DNA from: Rhodococcus sp. KBS0724
GTDB lineage: Bacteria > Actinomycetota > Actinomycetes > Mycobacteriales > Mycobacteriaceae
Length of the DNA: 64,000 nucleotides
Assembly: GCF_005938745.2 (NCBI RefSeq)
Contig: NZ_VCBX02000001.1
Location: 4,292,501 to 4,356,500, forward strand
Reading direction: 5' to 3'
In this document: piece by piece, positions 23,347-35,536 of the stretch
How positions within the stretch are numbered: the first letter of the stretch is position 1
Layout of the letters: each line of letters opens with the position of its first letter
Translations under genes and position numbers: made by a program
The notes under the pieces: model-generated
What the model saw: the letters and a program-made list of their open reading frames with translations, nothing else
The model's database searches: none
Told to the model about the DNA's origin: nothing

Positions 23347-26184
23347 TCAGCGCTTGCGCTTGGACTTGGGTGCGCGGTTGCCCTTTGCCTGCGTGCGAGC
23401 CGCTTCACGACGCTCTCGACGCGACGCGGTCTCCCCCGCGTCGACGGCCGGATCGCGAGTGGCCTTTGCCTTCCCGTCCTCGTCCGGACCGGTGTACGTC
23501 AGCCTGGACGGGCCGTCGTCGTCAAGCCCCTTGGCGCGCAACGCCGATGGAGCCGGCGTACCGGTGTTGCCAGCAGCAGCTTGCTGTGTCGGCAGCGGCT
23601 TCGGTGCGGTCGCGGACGCCGCGGCAGCGGAGCCAGCCGTCACCGAGATACCCGAAGTGGGCTGCGCGGGAGCAGATTCGACCTGAAGGTTGAAGAGGAA
23701 TCCGACGGACTCCTCCTTCAAGCCTTCGAGCATCCCGATGAACATGTCGTAGCCCTCGCGCTGGTACTCGACCAACGGGTCGCGCTGCGCCATGGCACGC
23801 AGGCCGATACCTTCCTTGAGGTAGTCCATCTCGTAGAGGTGTTCACGCCACTTGCGGTCGAGCACGGACAGGAATACCCGGCGTTCGAGTTCGCGCATTC
23901 CGTTCTCGCCGGCAATCGCGTCGATCTCGGCTTCGCGCTTCTTGTACGCAGCATGCGCGTCGTCGAGCAGGGCGGTGCGCAGTTCGTCCCGCGTGAGGTC
24001 GCTGGCGATTCCACCGTCTTCGCCCACGAGAGCCTTGTAGTCGATGCCCACCGGGTAGAGGGTCTTGAGTGCCGTCCACAGCTGCTCGAGATCCCAGTCC
24101 TCGACGTATCCCTCGGCGGTCGCGCCGTCGACGTACGCGGTGACGACGTCGGTGATCATCTGTTCGACCTGGCCCTCCATGTCCTCACCCTCGAGGATCT
24201 GGCGGCGTTCCTTGTAGATCACGGTGCGCTGCTGATTCATGACCTCGTCGTACTTGAGGACGTTCTTACGAATCTCGAAGTTCTGCTGCTCGACCTGGGT
24301 CTGCGCGCTCTTGATGGCCTTGGAGACCATCTTGGCTTCGATCGGAACGTCGTCAGGCAGGTTGAGGCGCGTCATGATCGATTCGAGCGCGGAACCGTTG
24401 AATCGGCGCATGAGCTCGTCACCGAGCGAGAGGTAGAACCGCGATTCTCCCGGGTCGCCCTGACGACCGGAACGGCCGCGAAGCTGGTTGTCGATACGAC
24501 GCGATTCATGGCGTTCGGTGCCCAACACGTACAGGCCGCCGGCTGCGCGAACCTTGTCGGCATCGGCCTTGACGTCTTCCTTCACCCGGCTCAGGACGTC
24601 GTCCCACGCGGCTTCGTACTCTTCCGGCGTCGTAACCGGGTCGAGGCCGTTCTTGCGCAACGCGATGTCGGCGATGATGTCCGGGTTACCGCCCAGCACG
24701 ACGTCGGTACCGCGGCCGGCCATGTTCGTGGCGACCGTCACCGCACCGGAACGACCGGCCTCGGCGATGATGGTTGCTTCCTTCTCGTGGAACTTGGCGT
24801 TGAGGACGTTGTGCGCCACGCCGCGCTTGGTGAACTGCTTGGACAGGTACTCCGAGCGTTCGACGCTGGTGGTACCGATCAGAACCGGCTGACCGTTCTC
24901 GTGGCGCTCGACGACGTCGTCGACCACGGCGTCGAACTTGGCTTCCTCGGTCTTGTAGATGAGGTCGCCGTTGTCGACACGGATCATGGGGCGGTTGGTC
25001 GGGATCGGAATGACGCCAAGGGTGTAGGTCTGGTGAAGCTCGGCGGCCTCGGTCTCGGCGGTACCCGTCATGCCGGACAATTTTTCGTACAGACGGAAGT
25101 AGTTCTGCAGGGTGATCGTGGCGAGGGTCTGGTTCTCAGCCTTGATCTCGACTTTTTCCTTGGCCTCGATGGCCTGGTGCATGCCCTCGTTGTATCGACG
25201 GCCGACCAGCACGCGGCCGGTGAACTCGTCGACGATGATGACCTCGCCGTCGCGGACGATGTAGTCCTTGTCCTTGGTGTAGAGCTCTTTTGCCTTGATG
25301 GCGTTGTTCAGGTAGCTCACCAGCGGCGAGTTCGCGGCCTCGTACAGATTGTCGATTCCGAGCTGATCCTCGACGAGTTCGACTCCGGCCTCGTGAACAC
25401 CGATGGTGCGCTTGCGGATGTCCACCTCGTAGTGGACGTCCTTCTTCAGGAGCGGCGCGATACGCGCGAACTCGCTGTACCACTTGCTGGAGCCGTCGGC
25501 CGGACCCGAGATGATCAGCGGCGTGCGGGCCTCGTCGATCAGGATGGAGTCGACCTCGTCCACGATGGCAAACGCATGTCCACGCTGGACCAGATCGTCC
25601 AGGGAGTGCGTCATGTTGTCACGCAGGTAGTCGAACCCGAACTCGTTGTTGGTGCCGTACGTGATGTCGGCCGCATACGCGACCCGACGCTCGGCCGGCG
25701 TCATACCGGAGAGGATCACACTGGTCTCGAGACCGAGCGAACGGTGAACACGGCCCATCCACTCGGAGTCACGCTTGGCCAGGTAGTCGTTGACTGTCAC
25801 GACGTGAACGCCTTCACCCGCGATGGCGTTGAGGTACGCGGGCAACACACAGGTCAGGGTTTTGCCCTCACCGGTCTTCATCTCCGCGACATTGCCGAAG
25901 TGCAGGGCCGCGCCACCCATGATCTGCACGTGGAAGTGCTTCTGGTCGATGACTCGCCACGACGCTTCACGCGCGACAGAAAACGCCTCAGGCAGCAGCT
26001 CGTCCAGCGTCTCACCAGCGGCGTAACGCTCACGGAACTCGTCGGTCTTGGCCTTGAGTTGATCGTCTGTCAGGCCTTCTACCTCGGGCGACAGTGATTC
26101 GACATGCTCAGCAATGTGCTTGAGGCGCTTGACCATGCGACCTTCACCAACACGGAGCAGCTTCGATAGCGACAGCGACGGCAC
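23347..26184 (-). CDS. secA1: Preprotein translocase ATPase SecA1
   Basis: Housekeeping motor of Sec protein export, about 945 residues. Motifs are [10 protein letters not shown] (Walker A), [20 protein letters not shown] region (DEVD box), [14 protein letters not shown] and the preprotein-crosslinking and helical-scaffold domains. The C-terminal linker is Pro/Ala/Thr-rich and ends in a basic SKRKR tail, without a zinc-binding cysteine motif, as usual in mycolata. The GTG at 26184 gives the short N-terminus [20 protein letters not shown] expected for SecA1; a longer GTG start at 26226 is less likely. Matches Rv3240c. Confidence 0.96.
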   Translation of the reverse strand: MPSLSLSKLLRVGEGRMVKRLKHIAEHVESLSPEVEGLTDDQLKAKTDEFRERYAAGETLDELLPEAFSVAREASWRVIDQKHFHVQIMGGAALHFGNVAEMKTGEGKTLTCVLPAYLNAIAGEGVHVVTVNDYLAKRDSEWMGRVHRSLGLETSVILSGMTPAERRVAYAADITYGTNNEFGFDYLRDNMTHSLDDLVQRGHAFAIVDEVDSILIDEARTPLIISGPADGSSKWYSEFARIAPLLKKDVHYEVDIRKRTIGVHEAGVELVEDQLGIDNLYEAANSPLVSYLNNAIKAKELYTKDKDYIVRDGEVIIVDEFTGRVLVGRRYNEGMHQAIEAKEKVEIKAENQTLATITLQNYFRLYEKLSGMTGTAETEAAELHQTYTLGVIPIPTNRPMIRVDNGDLIYKTEEAKFDAVVDDVVERHENGQPVLIGTTSVERSEYLSKQFTKRGVAHNVLNAKFHEKEATIIAEAGRSGAVTVATNMAGRGTDVVLGGNPDIIADIALRKNGLDPVTTPEEYEAAWDDVLSRVKEDVKADADKVRAAGGLYVLGTERHESRRIDNQLRGRSGRQGDPGESRFYLSLGDELMRRFNGSALESIMTRLNLPDDVPIEAKMVSKAIKSAQTQVEQQNFEIRKNVLKYDEVMNQQRTVIYKERRQILEGEDMEGQVEQMITDVVTAYVDGATAEGYVEDWDLEQLWTALKTLYPVGIDYKALVGEDGGIASDLTRDELRTALLDDAHAAYKKREAEIDAIAGENGMRELERRVFLSVLDRKWREHLYEMDYLKEGIGLRAMAQRDPLVEYQREGYDMFIGMLEGLKEESVGFLFNLQVESAPAQPTSGISVTAGSAAAASATAPKPLPTQQAAAGNTGTPAPSALRAKGLDDDGPSRLTYTGPDEDGKAKATRDPAVDAGETASRRERREAARTQAKGNRAPKSKRKR

Positions 26185-26230
26185 AGTCTTGTTCGTCCTC
26201 AATCTTCGGCAACAAATGGGTGACACACTA

Positions 26231-26266
26231 AAAATCCGGCCGGGGTCCGAAAACTCCGGCCGGATT
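26231..26266 (-). terminator. Rho-independent terminator between hpf and secA1
   Basis: An 11-bp GC-rich stem (AATCCGGCCGG and complement at 26233-26243 and 26256-26266) is followed, on the minus strand, by TTTTT. It ends the hpf transcript before secA1. Confidence 0.85.
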
Positions 26267-26317
26267 CCATGGTAGGCGCTAACTCGAGGTTGCGAGGCAA
26301 CCCCACCTACAGATCGG

Positions 26318-26998
26318 TCATGTCAGGCGGATCAACCCGTAGTCGAATGCGTGCCGACGGTAGACGACGGACGGCTTGTCCGACTCCTTGTCGTGGAAGA
26401 GGAAGAAGTCGTGACCGACCAGTTCCATCTCGTAGAGAGCGTCGTCGATCGTCATCGGCTCTGCCGGGTGATCCTTCGTGCGGACCACGCGTCCTGGGCC
26501 GTCGTACTCGTCCGGCTCTTGGCCGTTCAGAGAAATATCGGGTGCGACACCGAGTGAGTCTGCGTCGACGAGCGAGGCGGTTGCCTCGGCGACGGACAGC
26601 GGTCGCTTGTCACCGTAATGGACCTTCTTGCGGTCCTTGGTTCGACGGAGGCGGCTCTCGAGTTTGTCGATCACCGATTCGAATGCAGCGTAGAAGCTGT
26701 CCGCGGCGGCTTCTGCTCGCGCTACCGGCCCTTTGCCGCGGGCAGTGATCTCGACTCGCTGGCAATTCTTGGACTGACGTCGATTGCGTTCGTGCTGAAG
26801 TTCCACATCGAAGTGGAATATGGAGGGGTCGAAGTGTTCCAATCGCGCCAGCTTGTCCGAAACATAAACTCGGAAGTGATCGGGTATCTCGACATTGCGT
26901 CCCTTGACGACGATGTCGGACCTCGGAACAGCGGATTGCGCGGAACGCTCGGTGGTGGCGTCCTCGATGAAAAACGAGGCTTGCGAAGGGGTCGTCAC
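26318..26998 (-). CDS. hpf: Long-form ribosome hibernation promoting factor
   Basis: Long HPF (S30AE family) of 226 residues that dimerises or silences 70S ribosomes in stasis. The N-terminal S30AE domain spans about residues 28-130 ([21 protein letters not shown] ... [10 protein letters not shown]). The linker precedes the C-terminal dimerisation domain from about residue 165 ([31 protein letters not shown]). GTG start with GGGAGG upstream. A striking 19-bp palindrome lies just 5' of the ribosome-binding site. In M. tuberculosis the positional equivalent is Rv3241c. Confidence 0.93.
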   Translation of the reverse strand: MTTPSQASFFIEDATTERSAQSAVPRSDIVVKGRNVEIPDHFRVYVSDKLARLEHFDPSIFHFDVELQHERNRRQSKNCQRVEITARGKGPVARAEAAADSFYAAFESVIDKLESRLRRTKDRKKVHYGDKRPLSVAEATASLVDADSLGVAPDISLNGQEPDEYDGPGRVVRTKDHPAEPMTIDDALYEMELVGHDFFLFHDKESDKPSVVYRRHAFDYGLIRLT

Positions 26999-27019
26999 TC
27001 GTACCTCCCAATTACGGCC

Positions 27020-27038
27020 CCGCTCAATGATTGAGCGG
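27020..27038. promoter_or_regulatory. Perfect 19-bp palindrome in hpf leader
   Basis: CCGCTCAATGATTGAGCGG is a perfect inverted repeat with one central base, 22 bp upstream of the hpf GTG. It could be an operator, or in RNA an 8-bp hairpin with a 3-nt loop adjacent to the ribosome-binding site. No T tract follows, so it is not a terminator. Confidence 0.7.
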
Positions 27039-27171
27039 CGGCAAGTTCTTCAATACCGAGAGGGGATCCGCCCGGCATCAGGATTGAAGTACCACCTCCC
27101 ACCTGTTTTCGGGTGTGCCGCCGACGCTAGTACGTAATCCGCGCGAGTGCCACTGTTAGCCGGAAATTCAT

Positions 27172-27873
27172 TCACACGCCAGCGATCACGAGCACGAGAT
27201 TTGTCCGGATTCCAATCCTCGCGAGCGCCCGAATCGATTCTGCCGCAGTCGCTCCCGTCGTCAGAACGTCGTCGAGTAGTACCACGTCGACGTGACGATT
27301 CACCAATCCGACCCCCGCGCGTGTCACCGCGATCTTCTCGGCCACATTGGTGGCCCGAGCAGCGGCGGACAAGCCGACGGAATCGCGGACGCCACGTGTC
27401 ATGGCCAATGCCGAATGAACTTCGACACAGTGCGTCGGCAGGACCTCGCGGGCCGCACGAGCAATGCGGCGGACCGGATCACCGCCGCGTGAACGGGCGG
27501 CGCGCGAACGGGACGGGGCCGGGATCAGGACCAAAGGCCGACGCGTCGGATGGTGGAGCTCACCCCACCGGACCAGATGCGTCAGCGCTTCGGCCACAGC
27601 GTCTCCCAGTGGCTCAGCGAGGTCGCGTCGGCCCCGCTCCTTGATCTCGATCACGCTGCGCCGTCTGGGGCCACTGTATGGACCGAGCGCCCAGGCCGGC
27701 GCGCCGGGATCGACTCGAGGTGTGAGGCGGATCGGATGGTCGCGAAGCGTGGCGGCGCACTCCTCACACCAGCGCACGCCGATCCGTCCGCATCCCCCGC
27801 ACTCACGCGGCAACACCAGATCGAGCGCTGCTCCCCCGAGACCGCTCCATGTCCGAAATCCACCGACCCCCAT
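27172..27873 (-). CDS. ComF-family phosphoribosyltransferase-like protein
   Basis: About 233 residues. The N-terminal zinc-ribbon-like region has CGGCGRIGVRWCEEC, and the C-terminal type I PRTase domain carries the PRPP-binding loop DVVLLDDVLTTGATA. ComF proteins take part in DNA uptake in competent bacteria; in actinobacteria the role is unclear. The ATG at 27873 is used; a start 33 bp upstream at 27906 is possible. It lies just downstream of lpqB with a short gap and is probably the last gene of the mtrA-mtrB-lpqB-comF transcript, as in Rv3246c-Rv3242c. Confidence 0.85.
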   Translation of the reverse strand: MGVGGFRTWSGLGGAALDLVLPRECGGCGRIGVRWCEECAATLRDHPIRLTPRVDPGAPAWALGPYSGPRRRSVIEIKERGRRDLAEPLGDAVAEALTHLVRWGELHHPTRRPLVLIPAPSRSRAARSRGGDPVRRIARAAREVLPTHCVEVHSALAMTRGVRDSVGLSAAARATNVAEKIAVTRAGVGLVNRHVDVVLLDDVLTTGATAAESIRALARIGIRTNLVLVIAGV

Positions 27874-27928
27874 ACCCGTCAGTGTGCAGAGGCCCACCGA
27901 CAGCAACCCTCGTGCACCGCCGGATTCC

Positions 27929-29704
27929 TCAGCCTGGCAGTACCGGAATCGCCTTCTGCCCCGTCAATCCAGGCACCTCACGCCACAACCTGTCGCCCGC
28001 GGGATCGTTGTTGTTCAACTGGAAAACCGCCCGGGCGTCGGCAACGTACTCGGTGGTCGGCGACGCGTCGACGGACACCACGGGCGCCGTCAGATTGCCC
28101 CGGGGCAACGAGTCCATTCGAGAGCCGTCGATCGCGACTTGCACAACCGGGACATCGGAGTTGTTGCGTGCGATCACGATGGTGTCGCTGTTACTCCAGT
28201 CGAGTGAGAGCGCCGTGCTCCCCAATCCCGGAGCCACAGCCCGTGGATTGGTCAAAGCGAAAACTCCGCTGGGCAGGCGGACCACGATCGCCAGATACAC
28301 CTTGCCGTCGATGATCATCGCCGCTCGAACTCCGTCACGGGACAGGCGCAGTTCGGTGATGTTCGATCCCATGGGGATCAATGCGCCCACGTCCACGTTC
28401 ATGACCGATACCCGGCCGCTGGTGGGCTCTCGAACCACGCGCACGACGGTGTTGCCGTTGACCGCCGCCCAAATGGTGTTGTTGTCGAGTTCCCACGTCG
28501 GCCGGGTGATCACCGGCGCGTCGAGTACCGGAACAGCACCTTCGGCATAGGTGCCCAGCGACAACGAAAACCTTTTTGCAGGATCAGGATTCGCGGTATC
28601 CGCCACTGCGGCTACGGCCTTGCCGTCGCGAGAGAGCGCAACGGATGCAAGATTGCCGGCAGTGCCGGCAAATCCGGGAACCGGAGTCACGCCCTGTTCG
28701 CCGACACTGACCAGTGAACCGTCACGAAGGGCGTGCAATCCGACTGTCGCACCTGTCGTCGCCAACGGATTCGTGGACGCGACGTCGGCAGTTGTCCAGC
28801 CTTCCGGATGTGCAGCATCGAGGGGCGCCCCGTCCACCAGCAGTACGTAGGGTCCGGCGACGTCAGCGCTGGCCAATGTCCAGATGATCTGCGCGGCAAA
28901 CAATCCGCGAGTTTCGGGGTCCATCGACTGATCGATCCGGAAATCGATGCGGACGCCGCCGAGACCGACACCTACCTGACCGGATCGACCGTCGGCCTTC
29001 GTGATGGGCCCGATCACCGAGACACCCGTGCCCAGTTCGTTGCGGACAGCCGACGCGAGCGCCTCCTTGGGCCCCTCGATCAACAGGCCGACCAACTGAG
29101 CGGTCACCTGGTCCTGGGAGCCCGATATCCACCGCAGATCCGGAACCATGGTCTGACCGCTGGGATCCGGGAAGAACAACGACTTCCGTTGATACGCACC
29201 GAGGAACGCCGGACGCTCCATGATCACACCCGAAGGAAGATCGTTGATCCGCCACTCACCGTCGACCAGAGTCAACGTCATCTTGGCTTCGTAACTGCCG
29301 TCTTCGGGAACGTAAATTCCCCCGGGCTCGAGCCGCCCGACCTTGTTCACGCGAATCGTGTAGACCGCTTCCTGATCTGTTCGCGATTCGGACAGTGTGT
29401 CGACCTTGTCGACAATGATCGCCGTCGCCGCGTCGTCCCATTTCGCGGACATCTCGGGGGTCAGGTACTGCCGGGCCGCCAGGTGCCGGTTCGCGGGTTC
29501 GGTGTTCGCTTTCACGAAGTCCCGCAACAACAAATCGGGCTCACGGCCCGAGGCCGGCGGCGAGACGGGAGTTCCCGGTGCCGCAGTGGCAAGTGTCCCG
29601 ATCGCCTGCGGCGACGACGATGCCGGCAGACTCGCACACGCGCCGGTCAGGAGCACCGCGCTCAGCCCCAGCGCCAACAGACCACGGCGATATCGCTGCA
29701 TCAC
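27929..29704 (-). CDS. lpqB: Lipoprotein LpqB, MtrAB accessory protein
   Basis: Envelope lipoprotein of 591 residues that interacts with the extracellular part of MtrB and influences MtrA phosphorylation in mycobacteria. The signal peptide [15 protein letters not shown] gives a lipid-modified Cys23. The N-terminal half contains a GerMN-like domain ([21 protein letters not shown]), and the C-terminal half a beta-propeller-like domain. GTG 29704 follows GGAGGT with 8-nt spacing; the adjacent ATG 29701 is nearly equivalent. Its start overlaps the mtrB stop. Matches Rv3244c. Confidence 0.94.
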   Translation of the reverse strand: MMQRYRRGLLALGLSAVLLTGACASLPASSSPQAIGTLATAAPGTPVSPPASGREPDLLLRDFVKANTEPANRHLAARQYLTPEMSAKWDDAATAIIVDKVDTLSESRTDQEAVYTIRVNKVGRLEPGGIYVPEDGSYEAKMTLTLVDGEWRINDLPSGVIMERPAFLGAYQRKSLFFPDPSGQTMVPDLRWISGSQDQVTAQLVGLLIEGPKEALASAVRNELGTGVSVIGPITKADGRSGQVGVGLGGVRIDFRIDQSMDPETRGLFAAQIIWTLASADVAGPYVLLVDGAPLDAAHPEGWTTADVASTNPLATTGATVGLHALRDGSLVSVGEQGVTPVPGFAGTAGNLASVALSRDGKAVAAVADTANPDPAKRFSLSLGTYAEGAVPVLDAPVITRPTWELDNNTIWAAVNGNTVVRVVREPTSGRVSVMNVDVGALIPMGSNITELRLSRDGVRAAMIIDGKVYLAIVVRLPSGVFALTNPRAVAPGLGSTALSLDWSNSDTIVIARNNSDVPVVQVAIDGSRMDSLPRGNLTAPVVSVDASPTTEYVADARAVFQLNNNDPAGDRLWREVPGLTGQKAIPVLPG

Positions 29705-31440
29705 GAACGCTCACCTCCTTGCGAGCCGGTTCGTGATTCGGTGTCGTGCGGCGTCGGAATCGACGACGTGACCTCCCCGACCTCTTCGGCGACGATGTCC
29801 GCGTTCGACGGGGTGCGTACGAACTTGGCCGTCGTCGGCTTGAGCGGAAGCGGGCTGGACACCAGCTTCTTGCCGCGCACTCGCGGCAATGTCAGACGGA
29901 AGCACGCCCCGACACCTGGCTCACCCCAGGCTTCGAGTTTGCCGTCGTGCAGATTGGCGTCCTCGACGCTGATCGCCAAGCCCAGACCCGTGCCGCCGCT
30001 ACGACGGACCCGCGACGGATCGGATCGCCAGAAACGGTTGAACACAAGTTTCTCCTCGCCGGGACGCAGTCCGACGCCACTGTCTCGAACGATGAAGGCC
30101 AGAGCGTCGTCGTCGGCTCGCAGGCGCAGCAGGATGGGTTTACCTTCCCCGTGATCTATGGCGTTGGCGAGGAGGTTCCGCAGGACCCGTTCGACTCGGC
30201 GTGGATCGACGTCGGCGATGACCGGATCGTCTGGCATGTCGACTATCAATTCGGTACCGGATTCACGGGCGAGGTGGCGAACAGTGGACACCGCGGCGCG
30301 CGCACACATCCTGACGTCGAGTTGCTCGGACGCCAGTTCCGCAACGCCGGCGTCGTGCCGGGAAATCTCGAGCAGATCGGCCAGCAGACCTTCGAATCGG
30401 TCGAGTTCGGCGACAAGCAGTTCCGACGAGCGTCGGAGTATCGGATCGAGGCTCTCGCTGCCGTCGTGGATGAGGTCCGCGGCCATTCGCACCGTAGTGA
30501 GCGGGGTGCGCAGTTCGTGGCTGACATCGGACGTGAAGCGTTTCTGCAGATTGCCGAATTCCTCCAGCTGGGTGATCTGCTTCGAGAGGCTCTCGGCCAT
30601 TTCGTTGAAAGACATTGCGAGACGAGCCATGTCGTCCTCGCCGCGAACCGGCATGCGTTCCTTGAGTCGGCCGTCGGCGAAGCGCACGGCGATCCTCGAC
30701 GCGGATCGGATCGGCAGCACTACCTGCCGCGCGACGAGCAGCGAGATCGCGGCCAACAGGACCAGCAGGACGGCGCCACCGATCAACAGGGTGCTGCGGA
30801 CCAGCGACAGGCTGCGATCCTCGCTGGCGAGCGGGAACACGAGATACAACTCGAGGCCCGAGATCGACGACGCTGTGGGACTGCCGATGATCAAGGCCGG
30901 ACCGGAGTAGCCTTCCGGATCCGAGACCGTCGCGAACTGGTAAGCGATCTGGCCGTTGTGAACGAACTCACGCAAGTTTTCGGGGATCTGGTCCGCCGGT
31001 CCGGCATATACCGGATCTCGGGGCCCGTCTTGCTCGACGATCAGCGCGGGATCGAAAGTGCCCGCGGAACCCGATGCTTGACCGCCCGATTGATTGCGGC
31101 TCGTCAAGCTTGACGCCGCACTCTCGAGTTGGTCTTTGAGCGCTGCACTGCCGTCGACTCCGGCCAGTTGATCTTCGACGACGCCTCTGGCGCGATCCAT
31201 CTCCTCCGTGGCGGCGGTGATTTTCGCTTCGAGCAGTCGGTCGGTGATCTGGCTCGTGAGCACAACACCGAGAATCACGATCACGATCAACGACAACGAC
31301 AGCGTCGAGACGACAACCCGCAGTTGCAGCGATCGTCGCCAGGTGTGGGCGAGGGTGTTGCTCAGTGAGTGGCACCACCGCAGAAAAGGCGTCAGCCACC
31401 GATTGAGGCGGCGACGCCAACGAGAAACGCCACCGGTCAC
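29701..31440 (-). CDS. mtrB: Sensor histidine kinase MtrB
   Basis: Membrane kinase of 579 residues partnering MtrA, linked to cell division and peptidoglycan homeostasis. TM1 is at about residues 41-63 and TM2 at about 217-238, with an extracytoplasmic sensor between. A HAMP domain follows, then the H-box [14 protein letters not shown] with phospho-acceptor H308. The ATPase domain has N-box [22 protein letters not shown] and [10 protein letters not shown]. The C-terminal tail after the ATPase domain is about 50 residues and Pro/Ser/Thr/Glu-rich. GTG start overlaps the mtrA stop (GTGA). Confidence 0.96.
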   Translation of the reverse strand: MTGGVSRWRRRLNRWLTPFLRWCHSLSNTLAHTWRRSLQLRVVVSTLSLSLIVIVILGVVLTSQITDRLLEAKITAATEEMDRARGVVEDQLAGVDGSAALKDQLESAASSLTSRNQSGGQASGSAGTFDPALIVEQDGPRDPVYAGPADQIPENLREFVHNGQIAYQFATVSDPEGYSGPALIIGSPTASSISGLELYLVFPLASEDRSLSLVRSTLLIGGAVLLVLLAAISLLVARQVVLPIRSASRIAVRFADGRLKERMPVRGEDDMARLAMSFNEMAESLSKQITQLEEFGNLQKRFTSDVSHELRTPLTTVRMAADLIHDGSESLDPILRRSSELLVAELDRFEGLLADLLEISRHDAGVAELASEQLDVRMCARAAVSTVRHLARESGTELIVDMPDDPVIADVDPRRVERVLRNLLANAIDHGEGKPILLRLRADDDALAFIVRDSGVGLRPGEEKLVFNRFWRSDPSRVRRSGGTGLGLAISVEDANLHDGKLEAWGEPGVGACFRLTLPRVRGKKLVSSPLPLKPTTAKFVRTPSNADIVAEEVGEVTSSIPTPHDTESRTGSQGGERS

Positions 31441-32114
31441 GGCGGTCCGGCCTTGTAGCCGACACCCCTCACCGTCAAAACCACTTCGGGATTCTCGGGA
31501 TCGGTTTCGACCTTGGCGCGCAGACGCTGGACGTGGACGTTGACCAGGCGGGTGTCAGCAGCGTGGCGGTAACCCCACACCTGTTCCAGGAGCACCTCAC
31601 GGGTGAACACCTGTCGGGGCTTACGCGCAAGAGCAACGAGGAGATCGAATTCGAGCGGGGTGAGCGAAATCTGCTCGCCGCCGCGACTGACCTTGTGCGC
31701 CGGCACGTCGATCACGATGTCGGCAATACTCAGCAGTTCTGCCGGTTCTTCCTCGGTGCGACGCAGTCGAGCGCGAACCCGGGCGACCAGTTCCTTGGGC
31801 TTGAACGGCTTCATGATGTAGTCGTCCGCGCCGGACTCGAGGCCGAGGCCAACGTCCACGGTGTCGGTCTTTGCAGTCAGCATCACGATGGGAACGCCGG
31901 AATCCGCACGCAGGACCCGACATACGTCGATGCCGTTCATGCCGGGCAGCATCAGGTCGAGCAGGACTAGGTCGGGCCGAGTCTCGCGCACTGCCGCAAG
32001 TGCAAGAGTTCCGTCGCCTACCACGTAGGGATCAAAACCCTCACCCCGCAGTACGATCGTGAGCATCTCGGCGAGTGCCGTGTCGTCGTCGACAACCAGA
32101 ATCCTTGGTTTCAT
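31437..32114 (-). CDS. mtrA: DNA-binding response regulator MtrA
   Basis: OmpR/PhoB-type regulator of 225 residues, essential in mycobacteria, binding oriC, dnaA and cell-wall gene promoters. The receiver domain has the acidic pocket D9-D11, phospho-acceptor D53 ([11 protein letters not shown]) and the conserved lysine in LTAKTD. The winged helix spans about residues 130-225, with [20 protein letters not shown] and the recognition-helix region [15 protein letters not shown]. First gene of mtrA-mtrB-lpqB. The leader between it and tmk is 115 bp. Confidence 0.97.
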   Translation of the reverse strand: MKPRILVVDDDTALAEMLTIVLRGEGFDPYVVGDGTLALAAVRETRPDLVLLDLMLPGMNGIDVCRVLRADSGVPIVMLTAKTDTVDVGLGLESGADDYIMKPFKPKELVARVRARLRRTEEEPAELLSIADIVIDVPAHKVSRGGEQISLTPLEFDLLVALARKPRQVFTREVLLEQVWGYRHAADTRLVNVHVQRLRAKVETDPENPEVVLTVRGVGYKAGPP

Positions 32115-32229
32115 ATCCCTATCGTTGCATCTTCGAGTCGTAATTAAGACCGTTACGTGACTGTGCGGCGTGCCGCGTGTTCCCTCTACTGTGCCGGAAA
32201 CTTCCGAATCGGGTCGTCATCGTGACGCA

Positions 32230-32871
32230 TCACGCGAAATCGGCCAGTTTGCGGGCAAGATCCGACGGGTCCGTATCGGGACCAATGACCCACCACGGCG
32301 ACACCCACTCGGTTGCCGCCAGCTGTGAGTACAGTTCGCCGGTTCGGATCTGCAGGTCTCCGTCGCGCTCGTAAGCATCACGCTCGCGAGTCGAATCTTC
32401 CACCTCACGACTGCGAGCACGCTCGTTCGCGAGCGCGATCGGTACGTCGAGGTACATCTGGAGATCAGGTACCGGGAGGCCGAGGCGACTCAGTTCCAGA
32501 TCGCGAACCCACGCCACCATCTCGCCGTCGACGCCCTGATGCACGCGCGCCGCGTTGTACGCGGCATTGGACGCAACGTAGCGATCGAGTAGGACAATGT
32601 CGTTGGCGCTCAACATTTCCGAGATCTGCGACGAAGCGCCGGCCCGATCAAGAGCGAACAGCACCGCCATCGCGTTCACCGAAGCGGCGAGGTCGCCGTG
32701 AGCACCCTTGAGCGCCTCTGCGGCAAGGTCCGCATGGATCGACTGACCGTAGCGGGGAAAATCGAGTGTGGCGATCGAAGTACCGCTCCGCTCGAGTTCG
32801 TCGACGACCTTGCCGATCAACGTCCGCTTGCCGGCTCCGTCGAGCCCTTCCAACGCCACGAGTACTCCCAC
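32230..32871 (-). CDS. tmk: Thymidylate kinase (dTMP kinase)
   Basis: Phosphorylates dTMP to dTDP, 213 residues. P-loop EGLDGAGKRT at about residues 8-17, the DRYVASNAAYNAAR segment (DRX motif) and LDFPRYGQS are characteristic of the mycobacterial enzyme. Start: the GTG at 32871 lines up with the short N-terminus of M. tuberculosis Tmk and lies 8 nt after TAGGCT, predicting a leaderless mRNA; a TTG at 32880 is the upstream alternative. Downstream of ahcY on the same strand, apparently with its own promoter. Confidence 0.92.
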   Translation of the reverse strand: MGVLVALEGLDGAGKRTLIGKVVDELERSGTSIATLDFPRYGQSIHADLAAEALKGAHGDLAASVNAMAVLFALDRAGASSQISEMLSANDIVLLDRYVASNAAYNAARVHQGVDGEMVAWVRDLELSRLGLPVPDLQMYLDVPIALANERARSREVEDSTRERDAYERDGDLQIRTGELYSQLAATEWVSPWWVIGPDTDPSDLARKLADFA

Positions 32872-32879
32872 GGCTGACA

Positions 32880-32885
32880 AGCCTA
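32880..32885 (-). promoter_or_regulatory. -10 element TAGGCT for leaderless tmk
   Basis: On the minus strand TAGGCT ends 8 nt before the GTG at 32871. Confidence 0.5.
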
Positions 32886-32949
32886 TCCCCCAGCCCGCAG
32901 ACGCGGACCGGGGGACGGTGAGAGCTGGTGACGACCGAACCGAAACAGC

Positions 32950-34428
<1,479 letters not shown>

Positions 34429-34515
34429 CGTCCCTCTCCTGGTTGACGTGCATACTCCACTCAAGGCTATCCGCTCGACCCACGCAGTAGGACATCACCG
34501 TGATCACGGCGAGAC

Positions 34516-35136
34516 TCATACCGTGCCGCGCGCACCTCGGGCAACATCGATGAACGGTCCGAGCAGCGCACCAAGATCCTCCGCGACCGACGCCCCCGAC
34601 TCGGGCGGCATCGAGATGTAACTGAGCCCCAGTCTCGCAATTGCCCTGGCCAGGATGCCCGCGTCCTGGGCCGACGCCTGAATCCATCCACGCTGAAAGC
34701 TCTCCGACAACCGGGTCGATGCCCGGTCGATGATCACGGCACTGTCCGTTGTGATCAAACGCAACAAATCGGGTTTCGCCTCCCCCGTCAGGAGCGAATG
34801 CACCAATGGATCCATCGCACTCGAGGCAAAAAACGCCCCGAACCCTGACATCAGGGCATCGACACTGCGTCCCTCGTTTGCCGCAACGGCGTCGTCCACA
34901 GCGTCGACAAACCCGTCCGCCAGCCGCAGTGCGTACGCCTGCGCCAGGCCTTGCCGCGAACCGAACTCGTTGTAGAGCGTCTGCCGGCTGACACCCGCGT
35001 GCTTGGCCAGAACGGTCAGACTCACCTCGGACCAGTCGCGCTCGGTCAGCAATTCGCGCATCGAATCGAGCACCGCCCCGCGCAGCAGCAATCGCGACGC
35101 CTCTTTCTGCGACAGGCGGGTGGGCGTCGACATCAT
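34516..35136 (-). CDS. TetR-family regulator of the alkane cluster (AlkU/AlkX-like)
   Basis: TetR-type repressor of about 206 residues. The N-terminal helix-turn-helix is VSLTVLAKHAGVSRQTLYNEFGS at roughly residues 37-59; the C-terminal ligand domain is variable. It is the fourth gene after alkB and two rubredoxins, the arrangement of the rhodococcal alkB1-rubA1-rubA2-alkU operon and of Rv3249c. Homologues repress alkB until alkanes or derived lipids are present. Start ATG 35136 (or the adjacent 35133). A likely operator lies upstream of alkB. Confidence 0.85.
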   Translation of the reverse strand: MMSTPTRLSQKEASRLLLRGAVLDSMRELLTERDWSEVSLTVLAKHAGVSRQTLYNEFGSRQGLAQAYALRLADGFVDAVDDAVAANEGRSVDALMSGFGAFFASSAMDPLVHSLLTGEAKPDLLRLITTDSAVIIDRASTRLSESFQRGWIQASAQDAGILARAIARLGLSYISMPPESGASVAEDLGALLGPFIDVARGARGTV

Positions 35137-35170
35137 GGTCACGAGACTACCGCCGCACCCGCCGACCCAC

Positions 35171-35353
35171 TCAGGCCCGTTCGATCTCCACCATGAAGAA
35201 ATCACTTTTCGCCGCGCCGCAATCCGGGCAACTCCAGTCGTCCGGAATATCGTCCCAGCGAGTGCCCGGCTCGATGCCGTCGTCGGGCCAGCCTTGCGCC
35301 TCGTCGTACTCGAATCCGCACTGCGCGCACTGATACAGCTTGTAGTCGTTCAT
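35171..35353 (-). CDS. rubB: Rubredoxin (second of pair)
   Basis: Mononuclear iron rubredoxin of 60 residues with the two cysteine knuckles CAQCG and CPDCG. It carries electrons to the alkane hydroxylase from rubredoxin reductase. AlkG2-type rubredoxins, as judged by the spacing and the [19 protein letters not shown] start, can support hydroxylation. Starts 3 bp after the stop of the first rubredoxin gene. Confidence 0.94.
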   Translation of the reverse strand: MNDYKLYQCAQCGFEYDEAQGWPDDGIEPGTRWDDIPDDWSCPDCGAAKSDFFMVEIERA

Positions 35354-35356
35354 GAT

Positions 35357-35536
35357 TCACTCCCCTGTCATTGCCGGAACAGCTTCGAAGTCCAATTTTT
35401 CTCGAACGCCACAATCCGGACAGCACCAGTCGTCGTGGACCGCTTCCCACGGCGTTCCTGCCGGAAACCCTTCTCGCGGAGCGCCCTTCACCTCGTCGTA
35501 GACGTACTCACACACTGGGCATTTGTAGGCACTCAT
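35357..35536 (-). CDS. rubA: Rubredoxin (first of pair)
   Basis: Rubredoxin of 59 residues beginning MSAYKCPVCEYVYDE, with iron-binding knuckles CPVC and CPDCG. The sequence reads ...HDDWCCPDCGVREKLDF, so an extra cysteine precedes the second knuckle, a feature of AlkG1-type rubredoxins that cannot always replace AlkG2 in alkane hydroxylation. Its ATG overlaps the alkB stop by 4 bp (ATGA), so translation is coupled. Confidence 0.93.
   Translation of the reverse strand: MSAYKCPVCEYVYDEVKGAPREGFPAGTPWEAVHDDWCCPDCGVREKLDFEAVPAMTGE

Noticed and set aside
23338..26097. 919-codon open frame on the plus strand opposite secA1
   Set aside because: High-GC codon bias leaves antisense frames open. The product is low-complexity with no recognisable domain, while the minus strand encodes unmistakable SecA.
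34498..34509. CCGTGATCACGG palindrome upstream of ahcY considered as operator or SAH riboswitch part
   Set aside because: Twelve bases only, and the 87-bp leader shows no recognisable riboswitch fold; could be chance.
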